A stretch of DNA of 46,796 nt from an uncultured Sphingomonadaceae bacterium (GTDB lineage Bacteria > Pseudomonadota > Alphaproteobacteria > Sphingomonadales > Sphingomonadaceae), in the NCBI GenBank assembly GCA_903871605.1, contig CAIQHF010000010.1:1-46796 (forward strand), in the 5' to 3' direction. The notes beneath the pieces are model-generated. The model was not told the origin of the DNA. It saw only the letters and a list, made by a program, of their open reading frames with translations, and did not search any database. Each line of letters opens with the position of its first letter. The first letter of the stretch is position 1. Below, piece after piece: positions 1 through 8,681 of this stretch. A program made the translations under genes and the position numbers.

Positions 1-2
1 AT

Positions 3-404
3 CGGACTCTCGGGCTTGGTCGGCCGGCTGATGATGCGCCGATGGTGATCGTCGCGCCCGCCGTCCGGGTCCGCCACGGCAAGGATGTGACGCTGGTCCT
101 CGCCGGAGACGACGGCGTCGCGGCGGCTCGCGACCAGACGTTGGTCGCGCTGCTCGCCGAGGCGCGGGCGGTCAAGGATGCTGCCCTGCGGTCGCCCGAG
201 CTATCGATGAAGGCGATCGCGACTCGGATGGGCAAATGCACCACGCGCGCAACCCGGCTGATGCGGGTCGCCTGGCTTGCGCCCGAGATCGTCGAAGCTA
301 TCAGCGAGGGGCGTCACCCGCCGCGGCTGACACCGTCCAGGCTGCTCGCCGCCGACATCCCGGCGTGCTGGACGCAGCAGAAGACCATGCTCGGCATATC
401 CTGA
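3..404 (+). CDS. Serine recombinase, C-terminal part (gene truncated by window edge)
   Basis: The frame is open from the first bases of the window, so this is the 3' end of a longer gene; the ATG at 42 is probably internal. The roughly 133 visible residues resemble the C-terminal tail of large serine recombinases (DNA invertase/resolvase family). There is an Arg/Ala-rich helix, a helix-turn-helix-like stretch (MKAIATRMGKCTTRATRLMR), then LAPEIVEAI and a Leu/Pro-rich end. In that family the tail follows the recombinase zinc-beta-ribbon region and helps bind the attachment site. The catalytic Ser domain lies outside the window, so whether the gene is intact cannot be judged. A strong terminator follows 35 nt downstream, and the 3' end of a tRNA-Thr faces it, a common place for integrated elements. 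The family call rests on pattern recognition only. Confidence 0.55.
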   Translation, partial: RTLGLGRPADDAPMVIVAPAVRVRHGKDVTLVLAGDDGVAAARDQTLVALLAEARAVKDAALRSPELSMKAIATRMGKCTTRATRLMRVAWLAPEIVEAISEGRHPPRLTPSRLLAADIPACWTQQKTMLGIS

Positions 405-439
405 CCGCGCCGCCTACAGATAAGTGGAGTTTGGAAATG

Positions 440-465
440 GGCCCCGGGAGACCGGGGCCTTTTTT
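440..465 (+). terminator. Rho-independent terminator after the recombinase
   Basis: A perfect 8-bp stem (GGCCCCGG at 440-447, CCGGGGCC at 452-459) with a GAGA tetraloop is followed by six T. It is correctly oriented to end the recombinase transcript. The rest of the 405-597 interval holds nothing else I can support. Confidence 0.85.
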
Positions 466-597
466 CATGCCCCAGAGCCGCTACCGCCAGTCTCCCGGCT
501 CCACGGCGCGAAAGGCGCCTCGCAAAATGCCCGACTTCAGGCCGTATTCGGACCGCGTCCCGACAGCTAACTAATTGTTATCGGACGATAAAAACGG

Positions 598-673
598 TGG
601 TGCCGCTTACAGGACTCGAACCTGTGACCCCCGCATTACGAATGCGATGCTCTACCAGCTGAGCTAAAGCGGC
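598..673 (-). tRNA. tRNA-Thr (anticodon CGT)
   Basis: Read on the minus strand, GCCGCTT (5' acceptor) pairs with AAGCGGC. The D arm has the usual AGCTCAGCTGGTAGAGC form, and the anticodon arm is TCGCA/TTCGTAA/TGCGG with CGT at positions 34-36, reading ACG (Thr). The T arm contains GGTTCGAGTCC. Discriminator A and an encoded CCA (598-600) complete a 76-nt gene. Its 3' end points toward the recombinase fragment. Confidence 0.95.
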
Positions 674-687
674 CTGCCGGTGGCGCG

Positions 688-716
688 CCTCTAGCAGTCG
701 GGCCGGCGGCTCGCAA
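688..716 (-). promoter_or_regulatory. Candidate housekeeping promoter of tRNA-Thr
   Basis: On the minus strand TTGCGA (716-711) and TAGAGG (693-688) are 17 nt apart, placing the start about 7 nt before the mature tRNA 5' end. The tRNA-Ala in this window has a nearly identical arrangement (TTGCAC-N17-TAAAGG), which supports both calls. Confidence 0.45.
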
Positions 717-811
717 GCCGCTCTGCACGGTTTACCCTATCTCAACCATCGCGGCGCCATGATCATCGTCGCGGGCGGCATATGCGCCGCCGATGGGGTG
801 GGATACGTCGA

Positions 812-2095
812 ATGGACGAAATGCGGTCGATCGAGCCCGAGGCCGATTACGAGGGCTCTGCGGCGGTCGCCGATCGCGCGCCCTCGATCGGCACCGACGA
901 GCGCCGCATGCACGTCCGCGCCTATAATTTCTGGGTGTCGCTGCTCGGCGCGCGAACCTATCCATCGATCGAGGATCTCGATCCCCGGTCGGCGGGCGAT
1001 TTCGGGCCGCACTCGGTGCTGCTCGACTTCACCGCCGGCGGCGAGGATCCCGCGATCACCTTCCTGGGCTCGGCGCTGCGCCGCGAATGCGGGCTCGATT
1101 TCGAACCCGCCACGATCGCCGACGTGCCGAGCCGATCGCTGCTGTCGCGACTGACCGATCATTATCTCCAGATCATCGCCAATCGCGCGCCGATCGGATT
1201 CGAGGCCGAATTCGTCAGCCAGCGCGGGCTCAACACCATGTATCGCGGGATTTTGATGCCCTTCTCGTCGGACGACGACATGATCGACTTCGTCTATGGC
1301 GTGATCAACTGGAAGGAGGTCGCCGAGCTCGCGCCCGAGGCACCGACCCGTCTCGGATCGGCGCTCGCGCCGATCGACGCCGCGCCCGACGCCGCGGTAT
1401 GGGCGGACGGGCCGAGCGGCGGCCTCGACACGCTCGATACGCTCGACGCGCTGGCCGAGGATGCCGAGGCGGACGATGCCGAGATGCCGCTGGCACCGGG
1501 GCACAACGCCGCGCTTGCCGATCATCTCGCTGCCGCGCGCGACCAGGCCGAGGCGGCGCAGGGTGCACGCCTCAAGAGCCGCGCGGCGCTCTACCGCGCG
1601 CTGGGTCTCGCCTACGACTTCTCGTTGCTCGCCGTGCTGCGTCCGTCGGAATATGCCGAACTGCTCGCCGATGCCGCGATCAAGGTACAACCGCGCGCAC
1701 CGATGACGGCGGTGATCAAGCTCGTCTTCGGGGTCGGCGTCGACAAGGCGCGCGCCACCGAGTTCGCAGCGACGCTGGCGCATGCCCAGCGCATCGGGCT
1801 CGGCGCCGGGGCGCTCGCCGGCCATATCGAGATGCAGCCGGGCGGCCTGAAGGCGATGGTCGCCGCCGAGCGGATCGCGCGCAAACCCGCCTCCGCGCCG
1901 CCCAGCCATGCCGAGATCGCGCGCGCCGCGCTGCGCAAGGTCGAGCCGCAGATGATGATCGACCTTGCCTCCGACGCCGGCGAATTCGTTCTGCTGCTCG
2001 CGCGCCGCGAACCCGACGGCCGGCTCGCGGTGATCGCGCCGGTGCCCGAGGAGACCAGCCTCGTCGATCGTGCGATCCGTAAGATTACGAACTGA
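812..2095 (+). CDS. PAS-domain (PAS_5-type) protein of unknown role
   Basis: Encodes 427 residues from the ATG at 812. An in-frame ATG at 782 exists, but 812 has a purine-rich GGTGGGA upstream and gives the more natural start. Residues about 25-165 look like the alphaproteobacterial PAS_5 family: RAYNFWVSLLG, a conserved PSIEDLDP, and ILMPFSSDDDMIDFVYGVINW as the closing strand. The rest is Ala/Asp-rich with no motif I recognise, and there is no kinase, GGDEF or HTH domain, so it is a ligand-binding or adaptor protein rather than a complete sensor. The gene stands alone, 156 bp upstream of the glutamate dehydrogenase gene on the same strand. Members are usually annotated as hypothetical; no function is assigned. 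Confidence 0.75.
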   Translation: MDEMRSIEPEADYEGSAAVADRAPSIGTDERRMHVRAYNFWVSLLGARTYPSIEDLDPRSAGDFGPHSVLLDFTAGGEDPAITFLGSALRRECGLDFEPATIADVPSRSLLSRLTDHYLQIIANRAPIGFEAEFVSQRGLNTMYRGILMPFSSDDDMIDFVYGVINWKEVAELAPEAPTRLGSALAPIDAAPDAAVWADGPSGGLDTLDTLDALAEDAEADDAEMPLAPGHNAALADHLAAARDQAEAAQGARLKSRAALYRALGLAYDFSLLAVLRPSEYAELLADAAIKVQPRAPMTAVIKLVFGVGVDKARATEFAATLAHAQRIGLGAGALAGHIEMQPGGLKAMVAAERIARKPASAPPSHAEIARAALRKVEPQMMIDLASDAGEFVLLLARREPDGRLAVIAPVPEETSLVDRAIRKITN

Positions 2096-2251
2096 TCGCG
2101 CGCGATCGCGTAACAAAACATTGCTAGGCCGGCGGCATCCGCACAGCCGTTGCGCGGCGCCCGCAACGCTTGAGAAGCGCTGTCGAGGGGCGCATAGCGA
2201 CGCGCAATCGGCCCCCTTGAGGGGTGTGACCGCGTAAGGAGCGGAAGCGCA

Positions 2252-5200
2252 ATGACGGCATCTGTGGCGAGCGAGACGACCTCCGGTACGCAGGCGGAGG
2301 CGGGTCCGCTCGTCGCCGAGATCGCGGCCGTGCTGACGCAGGGCGCGCTGCCCGGCGAAACCGACGGCTTCGACGAGCCCGCATGCCGCTCGGCGGCCGC
2401 TTTCGTTGCAGAGGCGGCGATGCAGCGCACCGCGGGCCGGCCGAGCTTCGCGCTCGAATCGGTCGGCGGCGAAGGCGGGCGGCGGCTGATGCGGCTGGCG
2501 ATCGTCAACGACGACATGCCCTTCCTGGTCGACTCGGTCGCCTCGACGCTGGCGGCGCGCGGGCTTGCGGTCCACCGCCTGCTCCATCCGATCGTCGCGG
2601 TGCGGCGCGATCCGGCAGGCATGCTCACCGCGCTGTTCCCGCCGCGCACCGAGGGCGAGCGCCGCGAATCGATCATCTACATGGAGATCGAGCGGACCGA
2701 CGCCAAGGATCGCCGCACGCTGGTCGACGACCTCGGCGAGGTGCTCGGCGACGTTCGCGCCGCGGTGGAGGACTGGCCGATGCTGCAGCAGGCGCTGCGC
2801 ACCGGCACCGCAACATTGCCCGATGGCGAGGGCGCGGCGCTGCTGCGCTGGTTCCTCGACGGCAATATGACCTTGCTCGGGTTCGTCGAGGAAGACGCTG
2901 CGGGCGCGCGCACGGGGATGCTGGGTATCCTGCGCGCCGACGATGCCGCTTTGTGGAGCGATTCCGCGCGCACCGCCGCGATCGCCTGGTTCGAAGGCGG
3001 CCGCGAGGCGCCCCTTCTGCTCAAGGCGGATCGGCTGTCGACCGTGCATCGCCGCGTTCCGCTCGACATGATCGTGCTGCCACGCCGCGAGGCGGGCCGC
3101 ATCACCGGCCTCGCCATCCATGCCGGCCTGTGGACCTCGGGCGCGCTCGCGATGCGCGCCGACCGCGTGCCGCTGCTGCGTCGCCGCCTGTCCGACCTCG
3201 AGGAACAGCTGGGTTTCGATCCGGCGAGCCATGCCGGCAAGGCGCTGCGCCACGTTCTGCACGAACTGCCGCATGATCTGATCATTGCCTTCCCGCTGCA
3301 CGCGCTGACGCAGGTCGCGCTGACCGCGATGTCGCTCGCCGACCGGCCGCGCCCCAAGCTGGTGCTGATCGAGGAGGTGCTGCGCCGCCAGCTCTTCGCC
3401 TTCGTCTGGCTGCAGCGCGACGAACTGACCACGACGCGTCGCGACGCGATCGGCCGGATGGTGGCGGAGGCGGCGGGTGGCGTCGTCACCGCATGGGCGA
3501 TCGACCTTGGCGACGGCGGGCTTGCGATGCTGCGCTATACGGTGACGCTCGGCGCGGCATTCCCCGACGCCGCACCGCTCGACCGGCGGCTCGAGCAGAT
3601 GCTCCGCGGCTGGGCGCCTGCGGTCGAGGCGGCTCTGGCCGAGCGGATCGGGGCGAGCCGCGCCGCGCGCCTTGCGCTGAGCCATGCCGCGGCCTTCCCG
3701 CCCGGCTATCGCGGCCGCTCGGATGCCGGCGAGGCGGCCGACGATATCATCCGCCTGGTCGCGCTCGACGACGACGCCGATCGCGCCGCACGCCTATATG
3801 CGCAAGCGGGCGAGGCGAACGACCGGCTTCATCTCAAAATCTATCGCACCGGCGGGCTGGTGCCGCTGTCCGACGTCGTCCCGGTCCTCGAGGATTTCGG
3901 GTTCGTCGTGCTCGAGGAAGTGCCGACCGCGCTCGATGGCGGCAAGCTCGGCCATATCCACGAATTCCTGCTCGATGCGCCCGCCGGTTCGGGGCCGGCG
4001 CTGCGCGCGCGCGCCGAGGTCGCCGAACATGCGATCGCCGAGGTGCTCAAGGGCCATGCCGAGGCCGATGCGTTCAACGCGCTGATCGTCAGCCTTGGCC
4101 TCGCGCCTCGCGCGGTCGTGCTGTTGCGCGCCTGGTTCCGCTATCTGCGCCAGACCGGGCTCAATTACGGGCTCGTCACGGTCGCCGACGCGATGGCGCG
4201 CGCGCCCGAGGTGACGCGTGGTTTCGTCGCGCTGTTCGACGCGCAGCATGATCCGCAGCACAGCTCGAAAAAGAAGGCCGACGAGGCGCGTGCCGCGATC
4301 GACGAGGGATTGGTCGCGGTCGCCGCGATCGACGACGATCGCATCCTGCGCCGGATGCGCGGGCTGATCGAGGCGATCCTGCGCACCAATGCCTTCGCCC
4401 CGGCGGCGGGCGAAGCGCTGGCATTCAAGCTCGATTCCGCGCGCGTCCCCGATCTCCCCGCCCCGCGTCCGTGGCGCGAGATTTGGGTCTATTCGCCGCG
4501 GATCGAGGGCATCCATCTGCGTGGCGGCCCGATCGCGCGCGGTGGCTTGCGCTGGTCTGATCGCCGCGACGACTTCCGCACCGAGATATTGGGGCTGATG
4601 AAGGCGCAGGTCGTCAAGAACGCCGTGATCGTGCCGACCGGCGCCAAGGGCGGCTTCTATCCCAAGCAGCTGCCCGCGCCCGCCGACCGCAAGGCCTGGC
4701 TGGCGGAGGGGACGGAAAGCTATCGCATCTTCATCCGCGCACTGCTGTCGGTGACCGACAACATAGTCGACAACGCCGTCGTCCACCCCGAGCGGGTGAC
4801 GATCCTCGACGGCGAGGATCCCTATTTCGTCGTCGCCGCCGACAAGGGCACCGCGACCTTCTCCGACATCGCCAATACGATCGCGGTCGAGCACGGCTTC
4901 TGGCTGGGCGACGCGTTCGCGAGCGGTGGCTCGCACGGCTATGACCACAAGGCGATGGGGATCACCGCCAAGGGCGCCTGGGTGTCGGTGACGCGCCACT
5001 TCGCCGAGATGGGCGTCGACGTGCAGAGCGATCCGATCGTGACGGCGGGCTGCGGCGACATGTCGGGCGACGTGTTCGGCAACGGGATGCTGCTGTCGAA
5101 GACGATCCGGCTGGTCGCGGCCTTCGATCACCGCCACATCTTCCTCGATCCCGCCCCCGATGCCGCGCGGAGTTGGGACGAGCGCGCGCGGCTGTTCGCG

Positions 5201-6931
5201 CTCCCCGCATCGAGCTGGGCGGATTATGACGCGACGCTGATCTCACCCGGCGGTGGCGTGTTCCCGCGCAGCCAGAAGGCGATCCCGGTCTCCCCCGAAG
5301 CCGCTTCGGCGATCGGGATCGCGCCCGGCACCTATGACCCCTCGTCGCTGATCCAGGCGATCCTCAAGGCGCCGGTCGACCTGCTCTGGTTCGGCGGCAT
5401 CGGCACCTATATCAAGGCGGCGGCACAGGCGCAGGCCGACGCGGGCGATCCCGCCAACGACGCCAATCGCGTCAACGCCGACGAATTGCGCTGCCGGGTG
5501 ATCGGCGAGGGCGCCAACCTTTCGACCACGCAGGCCGGCCGGATCGAATATGGCCTGCTCGGCGGGCGCATCAACACCGACTTCATCGACAATTCGGCGG
5601 GCGTCGACTGCTCGGACAATGAGGTCAATATCAAGATCGCGCTCAACGCCGAGATGATCGACGGCCGGCTGGGCTTCGACGATCGCAATGCCTTCCTCGC
5701 GAGCATGACCGCTGACGTGGCGGAGATCGTGCTCGAGGATAATCGCCTGCAGACGCTGTCGCTGTCGTCGGCCGAGCGCGGCGGGGCACATGCGCTGCCC
5801 AGCCAGGTCGGGGTGATCGAGGAACTCGAGGCCGCCGGACGGCTCGATCGCCGCGTCGAGGGCCTCAAGGGCAATGATGAGCTCGCACGCCGCGCGCAGG
5901 ACGGCCACGGGCTCACCCGCCCCGAGCTCGCGGTGATCCTCAGCCATGCCAAGCTCGCGCTGCAGGCGGCGATCGAGGCCTCGCCGATCGCGAGCGATCC
6001 GGCGCTGACGCCGATCCTCCACGCCGCCTTTCCGGCACCGATGCAGGCGCGCTTCGCCGGCGCGATCGACCGCCACCGGCTGCGCGGCGAGATCATCGCG
6101 ACCAAGATCGCCAACGCGGTCGTCAACCGGCTCGGGCTGGTCGCCCCCTTCGAATTGTCCGAGGAGGAGGGCGTCAGCCTCGCGCGCGTCTCGGGTGCCT
6201 ATCTCGCCTGCGACACGATCTTCGGGTTGACCCAGCTGTTCGCCGACATCGAGGCCGAGCCGATGCCCGAAGCCGGCCGGCTCGAACTGCTCGATACCGC
6301 CGCGCGGATCATCCGACTCCATATCGCCGACCTGATCCGCGTCGCCCCACCCGCCGCGCTCCCGGGCGAGATGGCGGCCGATCTCGCGCCGGGCGTCGCG
6401 CGGCTCGAGACCGCGGTCGAGGATCTGGTCAAGGCCGAGGTCAAGGGCGCCTCCGCGCAGCTGACCAACCGTCTGGTCGAGGCGGGCGCCAGCACGCCGC
6501 TCGCGGCGCGCGTCGCGCGGCTCTACCAGCTCGACGGTGCGATCGCGACCGCGGCGCTCGCGCAGCGCCAGGGCTGGAGCGAGGTCGAGGTCGTCGCGGC
6601 CTATGTGAAACTGGGCGAAGCGCTCGGGCTCGACTGGGCCAAGGCGGCGGCGCAGCGCGCGACCTCGGCGGACAGCTGGGAGCGGCTTCTCGCCGCCGGC
6701 CTCGCGCGCGATTTCGAGCAGCTTCGGCTCGACTTCCTGTCGCGTGCCGGCAAGGCCGGCCCGGGCGCGCTGGTCGATCGCTGGCTGGCGCAGCACCAGG
6801 TCCGCGTCGACCGTTTCGCGCGGTTGGTCCAGCGCGCGCGCACCGCACCCGCGGTCAGTCCGGCGATGCTCGCGCAGGTCGCGGCGCAAGCGCGCATTCT
6901 GCTCGCCCGACGCGTGGAGACGATCGACTGA
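2252..6931 (+). CDS. gdhB: NAD-specific glutamate dehydrogenase, large (GDH-180) type
   Basis: Encodes 1,559 residues, close to the roughly 1,600 of the large bacterial NAD-GDH class, which oxidatively deaminates glutamate to 2-oxoglutarate and ammonia in the cytoplasm. The N-terminal half is the regulatory, ACT-like part. The catalytic region begins near residue 755 with the signature GGPIARGGLRWSDRRDDFRT and the lysine-containing GLMKAQVVKNAVIVPTGAKGG. The nucleotide-binding part follows with GCGDMSGDVFGNG and CRVIGEGANLS (about residues 930-1095). Start is supported by TAAGGAGCGG a few bases upstream. The 156-bp leader contains a 7-bp stem hairpin (2148-2154/2162-2168) without a T tract. 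It ends 16 bp from the convergent Anbu gene. No frame damage seen; the symbol follows Pseudomonas usage, while Caulobacter calls its orthologue gdhZ. Confidence 0.96.
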   Translation: MTASVASETTSGTQAEAGPLVAEIAAVLTQGALPGETDGFDEPACRSAAAFVAEAAMQRTAGRPSFALESVGGEGGRRLMRLAIVNDDMPFLVDSVASTLAARGLAVHRLLHPIVAVRRDPAGMLTALFPPRTEGERRESIIYMEIERTDAKDRRTLVDDLGEVLGDVRAAVEDWPMLQQALRTGTATLPDGEGAALLRWFLDGNMTLLGFVEEDAAGARTGMLGILRADDAALWSDSARTAAIAWFEGGREAPLLLKADRLSTVHRRVPLDMIVLPRREAGRITGLAIHAGLWTSGALAMRADRVPLLRRRLSDLEEQLGFDPASHAGKALRHVLHELPHDLIIAFPLHALTQVALTAMSLADRPRPKLVLIEEVLRRQLFAFVWLQRDELTTTRRDAIGRMVAEAAGGVVTAWAIDLGDGGLAMLRYTVTLGAAFPDAAPLDRRLEQMLRGWAPAVEAALAERIGASRAARLALSHAAAFPPGYRGRSDAGEAADDIIRLVALDDDADRAARLYAQAGEANDRLHLKIYRTGGLVPLSDVVPVLEDFGFVVLEEVPTALDGGKLGHIHEFLLDAPAGSGPALRARAEVAEHAIAEVLKGHAEADAFNALIVSLGLAPRAVVLLRAWFRYLRQTGLNYGLVTVADAMARAPEVTRGFVALFDAQHDPQHSSKKKADEARAAIDEGLVAVAAIDDDRILRRMRGLIEAILRTNAFAPAAGEALAFKLDSARVPDLPAPRPWREIWVYSPRIEGIHLRGGPIARGGLRWSDRRDDFRTEILGLMKAQVVKNAVIVPTGAKGGFYPKQLPAPADRKAWLAEGTESYRIFIRALLSVTDNIVDNAVVHPERVTILDGEDPYFVVAADKGTATFSDIANTIAVEHGFWLGDAFASGGSHGYDHKAMGITAKGAWVSVTRHFAEMGVDVQSDPIVTAGCGDMSGDVFGNGMLLSKTIRLVAAFDHRHIFLDPAPDAARSWDERARLFALPASSWADYDATLISPGGGVFPRSQKAIPVSPEAASAIGIAPGTYDPSSLIQAILKAPVDLLWFGGIGTYIKAAAQAQADAGDPANDANRVNADELRCRVIGEGANLSTTQAGRIEYGLLGGRINTDFIDNSAGVDCSDNEVNIKIALNAEMIDGRLGFDDRNAFLASMTADVAEIVLEDNRLQTLSLSSAERGGAHALPSQVGVIEELEAAGRLDRRVEGLKGNDELARRAQDGHGLTRPELAVILSHAKLALQAAIEASPIASDPALTPILHAAFPAPMQARFAGAIDRHRLRGEIIATKIANAVVNRLGLVAPFELSEEEGVSLARVSGAYLACDTIFGLTQLFADIEAEPMPEAGRLELLDTAARIIRLHIADLIRVAPPAALPGEMAADLAPGVARLETAVEDLVKAEVKGASAQLTNRLVEAGASTPLAARVARLYQLDGAIATAALAQRQGWSEVEVVAAYVKLGEALGLDWAKAAAQRATSADSWERLLAAGLARDFEQLRLDFLSRAGKAGPGALVDRWLAQHQVRVDRFARLVQRARTAPAVSPAMLAQVAAQARILLARRVETID

Positions 6932-6947
6932 GCCGCTCGGCGCGCCG

Positions 6948-7694
6948 TCAGCCCAGCATGAAGGGCGGATCGGGGATCGTCGCGCGCGCCTCGTTGAGCA
7001 TCAGCGACCAGCGCGCCGAAAGATCGTTGAAATAGACGTCGTCGCTGCCGATCCGGCGCTGGATGATCGCGCGCGCGGGATCGGCCGGCACCACCACGAG
7101 ATCGAGCGGACGGCCGACCGCGAGGTTCGAACGCAGCGTCGAGTCGAACGAGATCAATCCGACCTTGACCACCTCTTCGAGCGGCGTGTCGACCTGGAGC
7201 GCGCGATCGAGGATCGGCTTGCCATATTTGGTCTCGCCGATCTGGAGGAAGGGTTGTTCGCGCATGCACGCGATGAAATTGCCCTCCGAATAGATGCGGT
7301 AGAGCGCGAGCGGTCCCTTGCCGACGCGCCCGCCGACCAGCATCGAGCAGGACGGTGAAAGCTGCGACGCCTCGAGCAGTTCGGCGACCTCGGCGCGGCA
7401 CGCGTGCACCGCCTCGCCGACGAGCTGCGCCACGCGGAACATGCTGGGCATCGATGCGACGGTGCGCAGCGGGCCGTCATGCTCGCGCGGTGGCAGGCCC
7501 TCCGCGAGCCCGGCCAGCACCGCCTGCGTGATCGACAGATTGCCCGACGACGCCGCATAGACCAGCCGATCCGGCGCATCCGCCAGCACGTGCAGCTTGC
7601 GATACACCGAAATGTCGTCGACGCCGGCATTGGTGCGCGTGTCGGCGATCATCACGAGGCCGGCGTCGACCAGCATGCCCACGCAATAGGTCAT
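6948..7694 (-). CDS. Anbu, proteasome/HslV-related peptidase
   Basis: Encodes 248 residues and begins MTYCVGMLVDAGLVMIADTR, the hallmark of Anbu (ancestral beta subunit). After Met removal Thr1 would be the nucleophile, with Asp17 and Lys32 in the places expected for N-terminal-nucleophile proteases; GNLSIT and CSMLVGGRVG are further core segments. Anbu forms rings related to HslV and the proteasome, but a partner unfoldase has not been firmly established. The gene is last in a minus-strand run behind transglutaminase-like, alpha-E and ATP-grasp genes, 47 nt after the transglutaminase stop. This is the known conserved Anbu neighbourhood. I see no clear ribosome-binding site before this ATG, so the start is set by the Thr at position 2. 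Confidence 0.93.
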   Translation of the reverse strand: MTYCVGMLVDAGLVMIADTRTNAGVDDISVYRKLHVLADAPDRLVYAASSGNLSITQAVLAGLAEGLPPREHDGPLRTVASMPSMFRVAQLVGEAVHACRAEVAELLEASQLSPSCSMLVGGRVGKGPLALYRIYSEGNFIACMREQPFLQIGETKYGKPILDRALQVDTPLEEVVKVGLISFDSTLRSNLAVGRPLDLVVVPADPARAIIQRRIGSDDVYFNDLSARWSLMLNEARATIPDPPFMLG

Positions 7695-7741
7695 GAGCGT
7701 CGATACGCCCGCGGCAACGTCGTCATCAGCATCGAATAGCC

Positions 7742-8560
7742 TTACTGCGTCTGACCGGCCTGCGCCACCAGCACCTCCACGTGCATCGATTCCTCGCCGC
7801 CGCCCATCCGCGCGCCGGCGACCGGCGCGGCGTCATGATAATCGAGCCCGATCGCAACGCGGACATAGGCCTCGGTCGGCGAGATGCCGTTGGCGGGATC
7901 GAAGCCGATCCAGCCATAGCCCTCGATATAGGCCTCCGCCCAGGCGTGCGCCGCGGGCTGCACCGTGGCACCGTCCGAACGCCAGAGGTGCCCCGAGACA
8001 TAGCGCGCCGGATGCCCCAGCACGCGCGCTGCGGCGATGAAGATATGCGCATGATCCTGGCAGACGCCGTGGCCCTCCGCAAAGGCGATGCCGGCGTCGC
8101 GATCGGGGTTGCCGTCGCCGGCATCGAAGCGGATGTGGCGATTGATCCCACCGCACAGCGCGTGCAGTCGCGACAGCGGATCGGCGGTGCTCTCGGCGAC
8201 GTCGCGCGCGAAACCGGTGATCGCGGCATCGGGCTTGGTCTGCGCGGTCTGGCGCAGGAAGAGCTGGAGCGGCAACGGCTCGGGCGCGCCGACGACCATT
8301 CCCGCCCTGTCCTCGGTCAGCACTTCGCCGCCGACGGTGAGCGCGATCCGGTCGATCGGGCCATCGACATAGAGCATGCCGATTTCGTTGCCATAGCCGT
8401 CGCGGCTGCGCTTGATCCGCGCGTCGCAATCGACCTCGACGTGCCAGTCGATCACCGCCTGCCCGTCGAAGCTCGGCGGAGTCATGCGCAGCAATTGCAC
8501 CAGCCGGCTCGCGGGACGCGAGAATTGATATTGCGTGCGATGTTCGATGAAGAGCCGCAT
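7742..8560 (-). CDS. Transglutaminase-like cysteine protease family protein
   Basis: Encodes 272 residues from the ATG at 8560, preceded by GGTGAAGAA. The frame stays open to 8818, but that extension runs through an inverted repeat and overlaps the alpha-E gene, so it was discarded. The N-terminal part (MRLFIEHRTQYQF) is the transglut_N beta-sandwich. The papain-like core carries Cys167 (EGHGVCQDHAH), His205 (AAHAWAEAYI) and Asp221 (IGFDPANG), an intact catalytic triad. There is no signal peptide, so it is cytoplasmic. Such proteins accompany alpha-E, ATP-grasp and Anbu proteins in many proteobacteria; their shared substrate is not known. The 121-bp gap upstream contains a 26-bp perfect inverted repeat. 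Confidence 0.93.
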   Translation of the reverse strand: MRLFIEHRTQYQFSRPASRLVQLLRMTPPSFDGQAVIDWHVEVDCDARIKRSRDGYGNEIGMLYVDGPIDRIALTVGGEVLTEDRAGMVVGAPEPLPLQLFLRQTAQTKPDAAITGFARDVAESTADPLSRLHALCGGINRHIRFDAGDGNPDRDAGIAFAEGHGVCQDHAHIFIAAARVLGHPARYVSGHLWRSDGATVQPAAHAWAEAYIEGYGWIGFDPANGISPTEAYVRVAIGLDYHDAAPVAGARMGGGEESMHVEVLVAQAGQTQ

Positions 8561-8578
8561 CAGTTCTTCACCACCCGC

Positions 8579-8660
8579 CTGTGCTCCGGCGAAGGCCGGA
8601 GCGTCGTGAAGCCGGACGCGGCGCCTGCCGTACAACGCTCCGGCCTTCGCCGGAGCACAG
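8579..8660. repeat. Inverted repeat with 26-bp perfect arms between alpha-E and transglutaminase genes
   Basis: Arms at 8579-8604 and 8635-8660 are exact reverse complements around a 30-nt spacer; each arm itself contains a smaller palindrome (CTCCGGC-GAAG-GCCGGAG). In RNA it would form a very stable hairpin inside the operon. It looks like a dispersed intergenic palindromic element, different in sequence from the other repeat families in the window. Confidence 0.85.
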
Positions 8661-8681
8661 CGGAGGGGGACAGGTCGCGCA

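Noticed and set aside
2148-2168. Hairpin before glutamate dehydrogenase as a terminator or attenuator
   Set aside because: A 7-bp stem exists but no T run follows and no leader peptide is evident.
737-3685. A 982-codon open frame on the minus strand opposite the PAS protein and the start of glutamate dehydrogenase
   Set aside because: It is antisense to well-supported genes; the Arg/Ala/His-rich composition is what GC-rich codon bias produces on the opposite strand, with no domain.
5243-6889. A 548-codon minus-strand open frame opposite the end of glutamate dehydrogenase
   Set aside because: Composition is a codon-bias artefact; no start signal or recognisable domain.
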